This document shows positions 1-6,278 of a stretch of DNA of 11,762 nt, in pieces (position 1 is the first letter of the stretch; every line of letters begins with the position of its first letter). Source of the stretch: Pseudomonadota bacterium (GTDB taxonomy: Bacteria > SAR324 > NAC60-12). The notes beneath the pieces are model-generated. The model ran no database searches. It saw nothing but the letters and a program-made list of their open reading frames with translations, and was not told the origin of the DNA. The DNA lies in contig JACNKY010000368.1 of the NCBI GenBank assembly GCA_014381795.1, forward strand, positions 1 through 11,762, in the 5' to 3' direction. Both the position numbers and the translations under genes were made by a program.

Positions 1-1164
1 GTTGGTCAGGTCAATGGACTTGGACGCACGTGAACTGGGACATAGTCCGGTTACTTTACGAGAAAACAATATAATCCGCAGCGCTAGTATGACTTATACA
101 ACCAAACTGGGAGAGGTTTTTGACAGAGGTAACTTTCATCAAGTAATGCAGAGCGCCGTCAGCAAAATGGACTGGGACGGTTTTGGAAAAAGAAAGCAGC
201 CGCAGAAAAACGCGGTCTGTTGCGGGGACGCGGAATGGCCTGTTACATTGAGTGGACGGGAGGAGAATTAGTCGAAACCGTCAGGATTGAAGCCGGAGCA
301 GACGGAAAGGTTTGCCTTTTCTCCGGAACACAGGCAATGGGACAGGGTTTGGAAACAGTTTTCAGTCAACTGCTTTCCGCTCAACTGGAAATTCCAATTG
401 AAGCAATCAGGTTGGTGCAGGGAGACAGTGCCAGAGTAAAAGGACTGGGTAGTTTCGGTTCACGTTCATTGTTTATCGGAGGAAGTGTTTTATTGGCAGG
501 AGCGCAGGAATTTCTGAAAAAAGGCAAACAACTCGCGGCAGCAGAACTCGAAGCTGCGGTTGTTGATATGCGTTACCATGAGGGGCGTTTTGAAGTGGTA
601 GGTACTTCAATCGGAATTGGACTTTTTGAATTAGCAGCAAAACAGACTGAACAAAGTTTTTCAACAGAAACAGAAAAGGAAGTGGAGGGACGCAGTTGGC
701 CCAATGGCTGTCATATTTCGGAAGTGGAAATTGACCCGGAAACAGGAAGCGTGAGTTTGGTCAGTCACGGATCTGTTGATGATACAGGTAATGCGATCAA
801 TCCCATGATTGTTGAAGGACAACTTCAAGGTGGGATTGCGCAAGGTGCAGGGCAGGCACTACTTGAGCACTCAGAGTATGATTCAGCAGGCCAGTTGCTT
901 ACCGGCTCTTTTATGGATTATGCAATGCCGCGAGCAGATGATTTACCGTCTTTTAAGACAAATATCTACACAGACGCACCCTGCAAAACCAATCCTCTTG
1001 GTGCAAAAGGTGTTGGTGAAATTGGTGTGGTAGGTTCAATTCCAGCGATCGCCAATGCAATTTTAGATGCACTCTGGGAACATGGTGTGCGTCAATTTGA
1101 TATGCCTGCCCATCCTCAAAAAATCTGGCAACTGCTGCAGAAGCAGAAAACTGACGCAAATTAA
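1..1164 (+). CDS. Xanthine dehydrogenase / CoxL-family molybdopterin-binding subunit, C-terminal half, frameshifted, 5' end outside window
   Basis: This is the C-terminal part of the large molybdenum-cofactor subunit of a molybdenum hydroxylase (xanthine dehydrogenase, aldehyde oxidase and aerobic CO dehydrogenase family). About 387 of the usual 750-800 residues are visible. The first part reads in frame 2 (ARELGHSPVTLRENN, then YTTKLGEVFDRGNF). The rest reads in frame 1 (RGLLRGRGMACYIEWTGGE onward) to the TAA at 1162-1164. The frame changes between about 185 and 196, as if one A were missing from an A5 run. Family motifs downstream are intact: SGTQAMGQGLE, VQGDSARVKGLGSFGSRS, and GAKGVGEIGVVGS, whose Glu is the catalytic base of the family. 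The substrate cannot be told from this half. The small FeS and FAD subunits are not in the window. Either the gene is a recent pseudogene or the sequence has a homopolymer error. An internal ATG at 238 or GTG/ATG near 220 is not a natural start, because homology continues upstream. Confidence 0.88.
187..196 (+). other. Apparent -1 frameshift site in the xanthine dehydrogenase-like gene
   Basis: Frame 2 carries the conserved DWDGFGK segment up to about position 190. Frame 1 carries the conserved AAAEKRGLLRGRG segment from about 196. Adding one A to the A5 run at 187-191 would give FGKKKAAAEKRG without a break. Frame 2 stops at 269-271, and frame 1 has stops at 121-123 and 130-132, so neither frame alone can encode the protein. 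Confidence 0.8.
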
Positions 1165-1172
1165 GAATTTTG

Positions 1173-1206
1173 TTGACTCTATAAAAAATAAAACCTAGAG
1201 TTTTTC
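1173..1206 (+). promoter_or_regulatory. Candidate sigma70 promoter for suyAB, overlapping a weak terminator-like inverted repeat
   Basis: TTGACT at 1173-1178 and TAGAGT at 1196-1201 are separated by 17 bases, the optimal sigma70 spacing. They match the consensus at 5 of 6 and 4 of 6 positions. The same DNA contains an exact 6-base inverted repeat, ACTCTA (1176-1181) and TAGAGT (1196-1201), followed by a T run (TTTTTCC). It could therefore instead be a weak intrinsic terminator of the upstream gene. The stem is AT-rich with a 14-base loop, so neither reading is strong. Confidence 0.4.
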
Positions 1207-1246
1207 CTAAAGAATATTAAGTTTAACCCTGACAAAAAGTAAACAT

Positions 1247-1531
1247 ATGACTACACATTTTATTGCACATGAGACAATCGATACTGTCGGAGTAGTGGTG
1301 GTGGAGAAAGTATTGGCTGGACAGGAAATTTCTGGCTGGATCATGGAAACTGACGAAACAGTCAGTATCAAGGCACTAGCAGAGGTGCCTCTGGGACATA
1401 AGTTAGCACTTACTGATATCAAAACTGAGGATACAATTGTCAAGTATGGTAATGATATTGGACGAGCAGTTGAGGACATTCCAAAAGGTGGTTATGTCCA
1501 TGTACAAAACGTTAAGACAAAGAGGTGGTAA
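1247..1531 (+). CDS. suyA: UxaA-family lyase small (SAF domain) subunit, probable (2R)-sulfolactate sulfo-lyase subunit alpha
   Basis: This 94-residue protein is a stand-alone SAF domain, the small N-terminal unit of the altronate/galactarate dehydratase (UxaA) family. In two-subunit members it pairs with the large catalytic subunit. Visible features are the N-terminal TVGVVVVE strand, [10 protein letters not shown], the conserved PLGHKLAL segment, [11 protein letters not shown], and the C-terminal NVKTKRW. As I remember SuyA proteins, this pattern matches them closely. SuyAB splits (2R)-3-sulfolactate into pyruvate and sulfite in the cytoplasm. The ATG at 1247 gives the family's usual length although no clear Shine-Dalgarno precedes it. 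The stop codon TAA (1529-1531) shares its last base with the ATG of the next gene, which implies translational coupling. Another UxaA-type hydroxy-acid lyase remains possible. Confidence 0.85.
   Translation: MTTHFIAHETIDTVGVVVVEKVLAGQEISGWIMETDETVSIKALAEVPLGHKLALTDIKTEDTIVKYGNDIGRAVEDIPKGGYVHVQNVKTKRW
1519..1527 (+). promoter_or_regulatory. Ribosome binding site that fixes the suyB start
   Basis: AAAGAGGTG lies inside the last codons of suyA, with 5 bases between GAGG (1522-1525) and the ATG at 1531. It supports the ATG at 1531 rather than the in-frame GTG at 1525, which lies within the Shine-Dalgarno itself. Confidence 0.65.
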
Positions 1532-2703
1532 TGGAAAAATGGGCAAACTCATTTTATGGGTTCCGTCGCGAAAACGGTAGAGTAGGTGTTCGTAATCACG
1601 TTGTAATTTTACCGGTAGACGACATTTCAAATGCCGCTGCTGAAATGGTAGGACACAATATCAAAGGTACACTGGCGATTCCGCACAGCTACGGACGTCT
1701 GCAGTTTGGTGCAGACCTGGATTTGTTTTTCAGCACGATTATCGGTACTGGACGCAATCCGAATGTGGCGGCAGTAATCGTGATTGGCATCGAACCGGGA
1801 TGGACTAAGCGTGTTGTAGACGGTATTGCCGCTACCGGAAAACCTGTTACCGGCTTCAGCATTGAAGGCCGCGGTGACATTGCTACTGTCGCAGAAGCAT
1901 CCCGCAAGGCCCAGGAGTATGTCCAGTGGGCAACTGAACTTCAGCGTGAGCAGTGTTCACTTTCTGACCTGTGGATTTCTGTAAAATGCGGAGAATCAGA
2001 CACAACTTCCGGATTGGGCTCTAATCCCACGGTTGGGAATTTGATGGATAAACTGGATCCTCTTGGTGTGCACCTTTGCTTTGGTGAAACTTCTGAACTA
2101 ACTGGTGCCGAACAGGTTTGTGCCACACGTGCTGCAAATGATGAAGCTAAAACAAAGTTTCTCAAAACATGGAATGATTACAATGACTTTATTCTTGAAA
2201 ATAAGACGAATGACCTTTCTGAGTCACAACCTACAAAAGGCAATATAGCCGGTGGTTTAACAACGATTGAAGAAAAAGCATTTGGTAATTTGCAGAAAAT
2301 CGGACATGAAACAAATTTCATTGATGTGCTTGAACCTGCGGAAGAACCGACAAAAGGCCCGGGTTTATATTTCATGGACACTTCTTCCGCAGCGGCGGAG
2401 TGTGTGACACTTCAGGCCGCAGCTGGTTTTACTGTGCACCTCTTCCCAACCGGACAGGGAAATGTGATCGGAAATCCTATCGAACCAGTGATTAAACTTA
2501 GCGCAAATCCTAAGACTGCTGCAACTATGGGTGAGCATATTGACCTTGATGTCTCAGGAATTCTAAAGCGTGAATTAAATCTCGATCAGGCCGGAGATGA
2601 GCTGATTAACATAACTGTGCGTACTGCGAATGGACGGCACACCTGCGCTGAGTCACTTGGACACCGTGAGTTTGTAATGACCAAATTGTTCCGCAGCGCA
2701 TGA
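1531..2703 (+). CDS. suyB: UxaA-family lyase large subunit, probable (2R)-sulfolactate sulfo-lyase subunit beta
   Basis: This 390-residue protein is the large catalytic subunit of a UxaA-family lyase. Together with the 94-residue SAF protein just upstream it would release sulfite from (2R)-3-sulfolactate, giving pyruvate, in the dissimilation of C3 sulfonates. The N-terminus has the family signature [21 protein letters not shown] followed by ISNAA. Further on come [36 protein letters not shown], the metal-site region [18 protein letters not shown], and a C-terminal [18 protein letters not shown] block. The length and the DDISNA and [11 protein letters not shown] wording resemble SuyB more than altronate or galactarate dehydratase. 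Expected accessory genes (sulfolactate dehydrogenases, transporter, sulfite exporter) are not in the window, so the substrate is inferred from similarity alone. The protein appears complete and its catalytic Cys/Glu region is intact. Confidence 0.85.
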   Translation: MEKWANSFYGFRRENGRVGVRNHVVILPVDDISNAAAEMVGHNIKGTLAIPHSYGRLQFGADLDLFFSTIIGTGRNPNVAAVIVIGIEPGWTKRVVDGIAATGKPVTGFSIEGRGDIATVAEASRKAQEYVQWATELQREQCSLSDLWISVKCGESDTTSGLGSNPTVGNLMDKLDPLGVHLCFGETSELTGAEQVCATRAANDEAKTKFLKTWNDYNDFILENKTNDLSESQPTKGNIAGGLTTIEEKAFGNLQKIGHETNFIDVLEPAEEPTKGPGLYFMDTSSAAAECVTLQAAAGFTVHLFPTGQGNVIGNPIEPVIKLSANPKTAATMGEHIDLDVSGILKRELNLDQAGDELINITVRTANGRHTCAESLGHREFVMTKLFRSA

Positions 2704-2844
2704 GCCTCTTTTTTGCAGCTTGATCAGTTCATGCATGTTGCAGAACAAGCTGGTATTTGCTTTGGCCAGCCGAATCTTAAAGAGTCTGCTAAATCGGATA
2801 CGGCACGGATAGTAGAAAAGATTTTGTGCAATCTGAAACAATAA
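2704..2844 (+). other. Protein-like in-frame tail after the suyB stop codon, possible gene remnant
   Basis: After the TGA of suyB (2701-2703) the same reading frame stays open for 46 codons to a TAA at 2842-2844. The translation looks like real protein rather than intergenic noise. It includes LDQFMHVAEQAGICFGQPNL and DTARIVEKIL, an amphipathic mix resembling a C-terminal helix of an enzyme. An internal ATG at 2731 would give 37 residues but has no Shine-Dalgarno. I do not recognise the family. It could be the remnant of a deleted downstream gene, a readthrough tail, or chance. Confidence 0.3.
2716..2752 (+). other. Long hairpin just after suyB
   Basis: CAGCTT (2716-2721) pairs with AAGCTG (2747-2752). 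Inside, GTTC (2727-2730) pairs with GAAC (2743-2746), and TGCA (2732-2735) with TGCA (2739-2742) around a TGT loop. No T run follows, so it is not a typical intrinsic terminator. It could protect the suyAB message 3' end, or simply be structure within the in-frame tail. Confidence 0.35.
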
Positions 2845-3082
2845 AAATTTATGATAACAAATGACTTGACATGAACCGGATAATTTCTGATTCAAGCTAT
2901 TTTCTGCAAATCCAGCTGCAGAATAGATTCTACGTGCTAAGCGAAAAAAATTATTCTGCCAAAAAATTAGCAGCTCCGGTAGGAAGAAATCAATGTTGTA
3001 AAATAAACGTATTGCAGCTCGCTGATTAAGGAGTGATTGACATAATCAATAATTTTAACTGTTTTCCTAACAATGCAGACTG

Positions 3083-3109
3083 TTGAAATTAGTCGAAATC
3101 TGCTATAAT
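3083..3109 (+). promoter_or_regulatory. Strong-looking extended -10 promoter with no gene behind it
   Basis: TGCTATAAT at 3101-3109 is a perfect extended -10 element (TGnTATAAT). TTGAAA at 3083-3088 lies upstream with a 15-base spacer, short for a -35 but acceptable with an extended -10. Transcription would begin near 3116 on the plus strand. No coding sequence follows before the terminator at 3293-3324. Confidence 0.5.
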
Positions 3110-3115
3110 ATGACT

Positions 3116-3324
3116 TAATATATTCAGCATTTAGCTACAACACCTATAGGATTAGGCAAATTATCCTAAAGCGCTAAAAAGTTCACAACCTTTCTTTATT
3201 CGAAATAAGCAGGAAATCTTCTATAGAGATATATTTCAGACTTTTGCTAAGACAGTTAAACTCTAAGGATGGAGGTATTACTTTGAAGGCATAAAAACCA
3301 TCAACTGAATAGCAAACGGTTTTT
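3116..3324 (+). ncRNA. Candidate small RNA between an orphan promoter and a terminator
   Basis: This span is inferred from its borders: the extended -10 promoter ending at 3109 and a hairpin with a T run ending at 3324. A transcript of about 200 nt would contain local hairpins, including TAGGAT/ATCCTA around a 10-base loop and an ATCT/AGAT-type stem near 3220. I could not fit it to 6S RNA, tmRNA, SRP RNA or RNase P RNA. The call rests on signals only. Confidence 0.2.
3293..3324. terminator. Bidirectional intrinsic terminator-like hairpin after the tRNA pair
   Basis: AAAAACC (3293-3299) and GGTTTTT (3318-3324) are exact complements. The stem extends by three weaker pairs, leaving a loop of about 12 bases. 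Each strand ends the stem in a T run. On the minus strand it lies about 20 bases past the encoded CCA of tRNA-Leu, as expected for the end of the tRNA transcript. Confidence 0.5.
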
Positions 3325-3345
3325 AAGCTTCAAGTAGTATTATAA

Positions 3346-3432
3346 TGGTGCCTAGGGCCGGACTCGAACCGGCACGGTGTTACCACCGAGGGATTTTAAG
3401 TCCCTTGCGTCTACCAGTTCCGCCACCCAGGC
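3346..3432 (-). tRNA. tRNA-Leu, anticodon TAA
   Basis: The minus strand starts GCCTGGG and ends CCTAGGC followed by A and an encoded CCA (3346-3348 on the plus strand is TGG). The acceptor arms pair with one G-T wobble. The D-loop reads CTGGTAGACGC. The anticodon arm GGGACTTAAAATCCC carries TAA, and the T-arm holds GGTTCGAGTCC. The extra arm is long (CTCGGTGGTAACACCG), as required for a class II leucine tRNA. It is 87 nt with CCA and lies 17 bases behind tRNA-Cys in the same direction. Confidence 0.97.
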
Positions 3433-3449
3433 AGGGAAAAAATTGGAAC

Positions 3450-3523
3450 TGGAGGCGACGAGCGGATTTGAACCGCTGTACAAGGTTTTGCAGACCTCTG
3501 CCTAACCACTCGGCCACGTCGCC
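3450..3523 (-). tRNA. tRNA-Cys, anticodon GCA
   Basis: The minus strand starts GGCGACG and ends CGTCGCC, then T and an encoded CCA (TGG at 3450-3452 on the plus strand). The D-arm reads GTGGCCGAGTGGTTAGGCA. The anticodon arm GGTCTGCAAAACC carries GCA, and the T-arm has GGTTCAAATCC. The gene is 74 nt including CCA. It is the first gene of a Cys-Leu pair, and its 5' end is only 29 bases from the divergent glutathione synthetase start. Confidence 0.97.
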
Positions 3524-3534
3524 TCTAATCATCT

Positions 3535-3564
3535 AAAATAACCGAAAATAGGATGCAAACACAA
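3535..3564 (-). promoter_or_regulatory. Candidate promoter of the tRNA-Cys/tRNA-Leu pair
   Basis: On the minus strand TTGTGT (3559-3564) and TATTTT (3535-3540) are 18 bases apart. Each matches four of six consensus positions, and the start would fall about 5 bases before the mature tRNA-Cys end. The -35 element would lie inside the first codons of the divergent gene. The elements are weak, and the call depends mostly on position. Confidence 0.3.
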
Positions 3565-4932
3565 GTTCAAAACGAGTCAATTGAAATTGCAATTGAGATG
3601 GCAAAACTTTATGGAATGCTCAATTATTTACCAGACGGGCAGCTAAGCCATGCACCGTTTTCACTCAGCCCATACTCAATTTCAGCAGCAGACCTGCAAG
3701 AAATGACTGAATTAACGTCATATTTTAGTGAGTTGATGATTCGGATATCTCAGGATTGGGAATTTTTAGCACAGTATCTTAGTCCAATTTCTAAAACCGA
3801 TCCTTTCTTAAAAATGTTACTGGACTTAAGAGGACATGAAGTTACACAGAGCAAACAACTGCTAGTGCAACGTAATGATTTCTTTTTGGTCAAGGATGAA
3901 CTTAGCAATAGTCTACAGGGCTCTTCTTCAGCACTGCGTCAGGTTGAGCTTAATACAGTTTCAGCAAGTTTCCCGTTTTTAATAACTCAACTCGCACGTT
4001 TGCACCAGACATTATCTGAGCAAAATAAGCTGGAGCAGATAATTCCTAACAATCCTTTGATTCCTGTAGTTGATGCTTTCGCAAAAGCAGTACAGGATTA
4101 CGGTTTAACTGACTCGGTAATGATGTTGGTTTCTCAACCTGCAGAGAGTAACCGTTTTGATCAACTTGGACTGGAACAGCTGTTATGGGAAAAGTACAAA
4201 ATTCAGACTCTCCGTAAAACATTAACTGAAATATATGAGAGTGGTAGTCTACGTGAAGGGCACCTTATTATCGCAGGTAAAAAAGTAGCCCTTACTTATT
4301 ATCGTGCCGGTTACACACCAGATGATTTTCGCACAGGCGAAGCTCAAAAAGGACGTCAACTCATAGAAGCGTCTTCGACAATTCAGGTTCCAAATTTGCC
4401 GATGCAGCTTGCAGGGATGAAAAAAATTCAACAAGTACTGACACGTCCGGAAATCCTTTCTACTTTTGTAACTGATGCAATTTCTAAACGATTTTTAAAC
4501 ACTTTTGCCGCGATGCATGCCCTGGATGACATCATAGAAACTCCGAACGGAGAGTTAAGTGCCTCTGAATGGGCTTCGAGGAATCCTGAGAAATATGTGC
4601 TGAAACCTCAACGTGAAGGTGGCGGCAATAATTATTTTGGTAGGGATATTACAAAAAAAATGGCGGAGATGCAACCGGAGGAAAAAGATGCTTATGTATT
4701 AATGGAGAAAATAGAAGCGGAAACTCATCCGGCAATTCTTGTGGTTAACGGTTATGCTGAAACACTTACTTCTGTGAGTGAGATCGGACGCTATGGAATT
4801 TGTTTTGCTGAAAACGGTGTAGTGGAAAGCAACGAGGATATTGGTTACTTAGTTCGTACAAAAGCAGAAAATGTTAATGAAGGGGGTGTCTGCGCCGGCT
4901 TTGCCTGTTTGAATTCGTTGACAAAGGCTTAA
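3553..4932 (+). CDS. gss: Glutathione synthetase, eukaryotic type
   Basis: This 459-residue protein joins gamma-glutamylcysteine and glycine to form glutathione, using ATP, in the cytoplasm. It belongs to the eukaryotic (GSS/GSH2) family, whose circularly permuted ATP-grasp fold is only distantly related to bacterial GshB. It can be aligned by eye with human GSS (474 residues) along its length. Matching blocks are APFSLSP near 34-40, VELNTVSASF at 131-140 (Mg-binding Glu132 and Asn134), YYRAGYTP at 249-256 (substrate Arg251), QLAGMKKIQQVLTRP near 285-299, and the ATP loop LKPQREGGGNN at 350-360 with Lys351 and Glu355. It ends with LVRTKA (Arg435) and GGVCAGFA. All expected active-site residues seen are present. 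The ATG at 3553 has no room for a Shine-Dalgarno; Met16 (ATG at 3598) is a possible alternative start, with alignment beginning near there. No gshA is in the window. Confidence 0.93.
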   Translation: MQTQVQNESIEIAIEMAKLYGMLNYLPDGQLSHAPFSLSPYSISAADLQEMTELTSYFSELMIRISQDWEFLAQYLSPISKTDPFLKMLLDLRGHEVTQSKQLLVQRNDFFLVKDELSNSLQGSSSALRQVELNTVSASFPFLITQLARLHQTLSEQNKLEQIIPNNPLIPVVDAFAKAVQDYGLTDSVMMLVSQPAESNRFDQLGLEQLLWEKYKIQTLRKTLTEIYESGSLREGHLIIAGKKVALTYYRAGYTPDDFRTGEAQKGRQLIEASSTIQVPNLPMQLAGMKKIQQVLTRPEILSTFVTDAISKRFLNTFAAMHALDDIIETPNGELSASEWASRNPEKYVLKPQREGGGNNYFGRDITKKMAEMQPEEKDAYVLMEKIEAETHPAILVVNGYAETLTSVSEIGRYGICFAENGVVESNEDIGYLVRTKAENVNEGGVCAGFACLNSLTKA

Positions 4933-4933
4933 A

Positions 4934-4983
4934 AGCGGTAGCTGGAAAATTTTAAAAATTAATCCAGCTTAACGCTGCTTATT
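4934..4983. terminator. Bidirectional terminator between glutathione synthetase and mreB
   Basis: AGCG (4934-4937) and AGCTGG (4940-4945) pair with CCAGCT (4964-4969) and CGCT (4973-4976). On the plus strand TTATTTT follows; on the minus strand the stem is followed by a short T run (CGCTTTTAAG). The position between two convergent stop codons, 51 bases apart, fits a shared terminator. Confidence 0.65.
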
Positions 4984-6024
4984 TTAGGATGACAATTCAA
5001 TCGTGGCTAGCAGGTCTATTTCATCGAGGACTTTTCCTGTACCGGTCGCAACACATGTAAGAGGATCATCTGCATGAAAAACTGGTAAGCCGACCTCAGC
5101 ACGCAGCAAATCATCAATTCCGGAAAGTAACGATCCACCACCGGCTAAAACAATACCGCGGTCAACAATGTCTGCCGCCAGTTCAGGAGGAGTTGATTCC
5201 AGAGCATTCCGGATAGTTTTTACAATTAGTGCACAAACGTCACTTAGAGCTTCCAGCACCTCTTCTTCACCTAAAACCAGTGTTTTTGGAATACCAGTTA
5301 CTAGATCACGTCCACGTACTTCATAGGATTTTGGCTCTTCTTTAATGAAGGCAGTACCAATGTTGATTTTAATATCCTCCGCTGTTCGTTCCCCAATCAG
5401 TAAATTATATTTTTGCTTGATGTATTCGGTAATACTTTCGTCCATCTTGTCACCGCCGACACGAGCTGAATCACTGTAAACTATTCCTGCAAGCGAAATC
5501 ACTGCTACTTCTGTAGTACCTCCACCAATATCGACAATCATACTTCCGCTGGCTTCTGTCACCGGCAAACCTGCACCAAGTGCCGCGGCCATTGGTTCCT
5601 CAATTAAAAATACTTCACGTGCTCCGGCAGATTCTGCTGCTTCTTTGACTGCCCTTCGTTCGACTTGTGTAATACCGGACGGAACAGCGACAATAATCCG
5701 CGGTTTAAAACGGAAAAAAGAAAATTTGTTTTGAGTCTGGCGGATGAAGTAACGCAACATTTCCTGAGTTATATCAAAATCTGAAATAACTCCGTCCTTC
5801 ATGGGTCGGATCGCCGTAATCGAACCGGGTGTACGCCCCAGCATTTGTTTGGCTTCCTCACCAACTGCCAGAACCTGTATTCGTCCACGGTTGTCTTTTT
5901 GTACTGCCACAACTGATGGTTCACGAATCAATATCCCTCGTTGTCGTGTATAAACTAGAGTATTCGCGGTCCCCAAATCAATCGCTAAATCCTGGGAAAA
6001 TAAACTGGCAATTTTACTAATCAT
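4984..6024 (-). CDS. mreB: Rod shape-determining protein MreB
   Basis: This 346-residue bacterial actin polymerises on the inner face of the cytoplasmic membrane and directs lateral cell-wall synthesis, so the cell is probably rod-shaped or curved. The length is typical. The actin-fold nucleotide motifs are intact: phosphate-1 loop IDLGTANT at 15-22, the VPSGIT region near 114-119, phosphate-2 VDIGGGTTEV at 164-173, and the adenosine motif GIVLAGGGSLLSG at 290-302. The short N-terminus MISKIASLF is amphipathic and could help membrane attachment. The start is supported by AGGA (plus 6032-6035), 7 bases before the ATG. Usually mreB is followed by mreC and mreD. Here the next gene downstream is convergent, so this copy stands alone, either as a dispersed mre locus or one of several paralogues. 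Confidence 0.97.
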   Translation of the reverse strand: MISKIASLFSQDLAIDLGTANTLVYTRQRGILIREPSVVAVQKDNRGRIQVLAVGEEAKQMLGRTPGSITAIRPMKDGVISDFDITQEMLRYFIRQTQNKFSFFRFKPRIIVAVPSGITQVERRAVKEAAESAGAREVFLIEEPMAAALGAGLPVTEASGSMIVDIGGGTTEVAVISLAGIVYSDSARVGGDKMDESITEYIKQKYNLLIGERTAEDIKINIGTAFIKEEPKSYEVRGRDLVTGIPKTLVLGEEEVLEALSDVCALIVKTIRNALESTPPELAADIVDRGIVLAGGGSLLSGIDDLLRAEVGLPVFHADDPLTCVATGTGKVLDEIDLLATIELSS

Positions 6025-6115
6025 TGAATTGTCCTATTGTTTCATCTTACTGAGTCAAGGTAATGTTATCCATTACCATTACTAGGGTATTTATTTAAGT
6101 ACTGATGGTATTAAT

Positions 6116-6146
6116 TTACGTAATTATATACTGTAAAAACAGTCAA
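6116..6146 (-). promoter_or_regulatory. Candidate mreB promoter region with an overlapping dyad
   Basis: On the minus strand TTGACT (6141-6146) and TATAAT (6123-6128) both occur but are only 12 bases apart, too close to act as one sigma70 promoter. The dyad ACTGT-AAAA-ACAGT (6130-6143) lies between and over them, and TTACGTAA (6116-6123) abuts the TATAAT. The area is about 100 bases before the mreB ATG. It is a plausible control region, but the exact promoter is not defined. Confidence 0.3.
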
Positions 6147-6278
6147 TATTTGAATTTGTGCGTTCAGGTACGCTATACAGAAGTAATGCCAAAACTCAAA
6201 TGTCCGTCATTTATTTTTTGAAAAATCTGTGCTTTTAAACTAACACTCATACGATCTCTTTTTTGCAACGGAGCAAAA

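Larger units (their letters stand above)
2845..3345. other. Gene-free AT-rich stretch
   Basis: No open frame here looks like protein. The stretch holds an exact 7-base inverted repeat TTCTGCA (2902-2908) / TGCAGAA (2917-2923), a promoter-like element at 3083-3109, an inverted repeat TAGGAT / ATCCTA near 3146-3169, and a terminator-like hairpin at 3293-3324. The last element ends the tRNA transcript on the minus strand and may also end a plus-strand transcript. Apart from these I see nothing in it. Confidence 0.6.

Noticed and set aside
187..196. Programmed -1 ribosomal frameshifting in the xanthine dehydrogenase-like gene
   Set aside because: The site lacks a canonical slippery heptamer in the incoming frame, I see no strong downstream stem, and this enzyme family is not known to use recoding.
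2653..2895. 80-codon minus-strand open frame overlapping the suyB 3' end
   Set aside because: No domain is recognisable and it is antisense to the conserved end of suyB; its composition is that of AT-rich DNA.
2865..2900. TTGACA near 2867 and another near 3039 as promoters
   Set aside because: Neither has a convincing -10 hexamer at 16-18 bases.
3116..3324. 6S RNA, tmRNA, SRP RNA or RNase P RNA
   Set aside because: The ends do not form a long closing stem, and no tmRNA Ala-acceptor, SRP tetraloop or RNase P core could be found by eye.
2845..3440. Mobile element or integration site at the tRNA pair
   Set aside because: No integrase, transposase or direct repeat of a tRNA 3' end is visible. 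The acquired-looking gss gene lies at the 5' side of the tRNA, not the 3' side used by integrases.
3345..3536. 63-codon plus-strand open frame over the tRNA genes
   Set aside because: It runs antisense through tRNA-Leu and tRNA-Cys, which explain the sequence fully.
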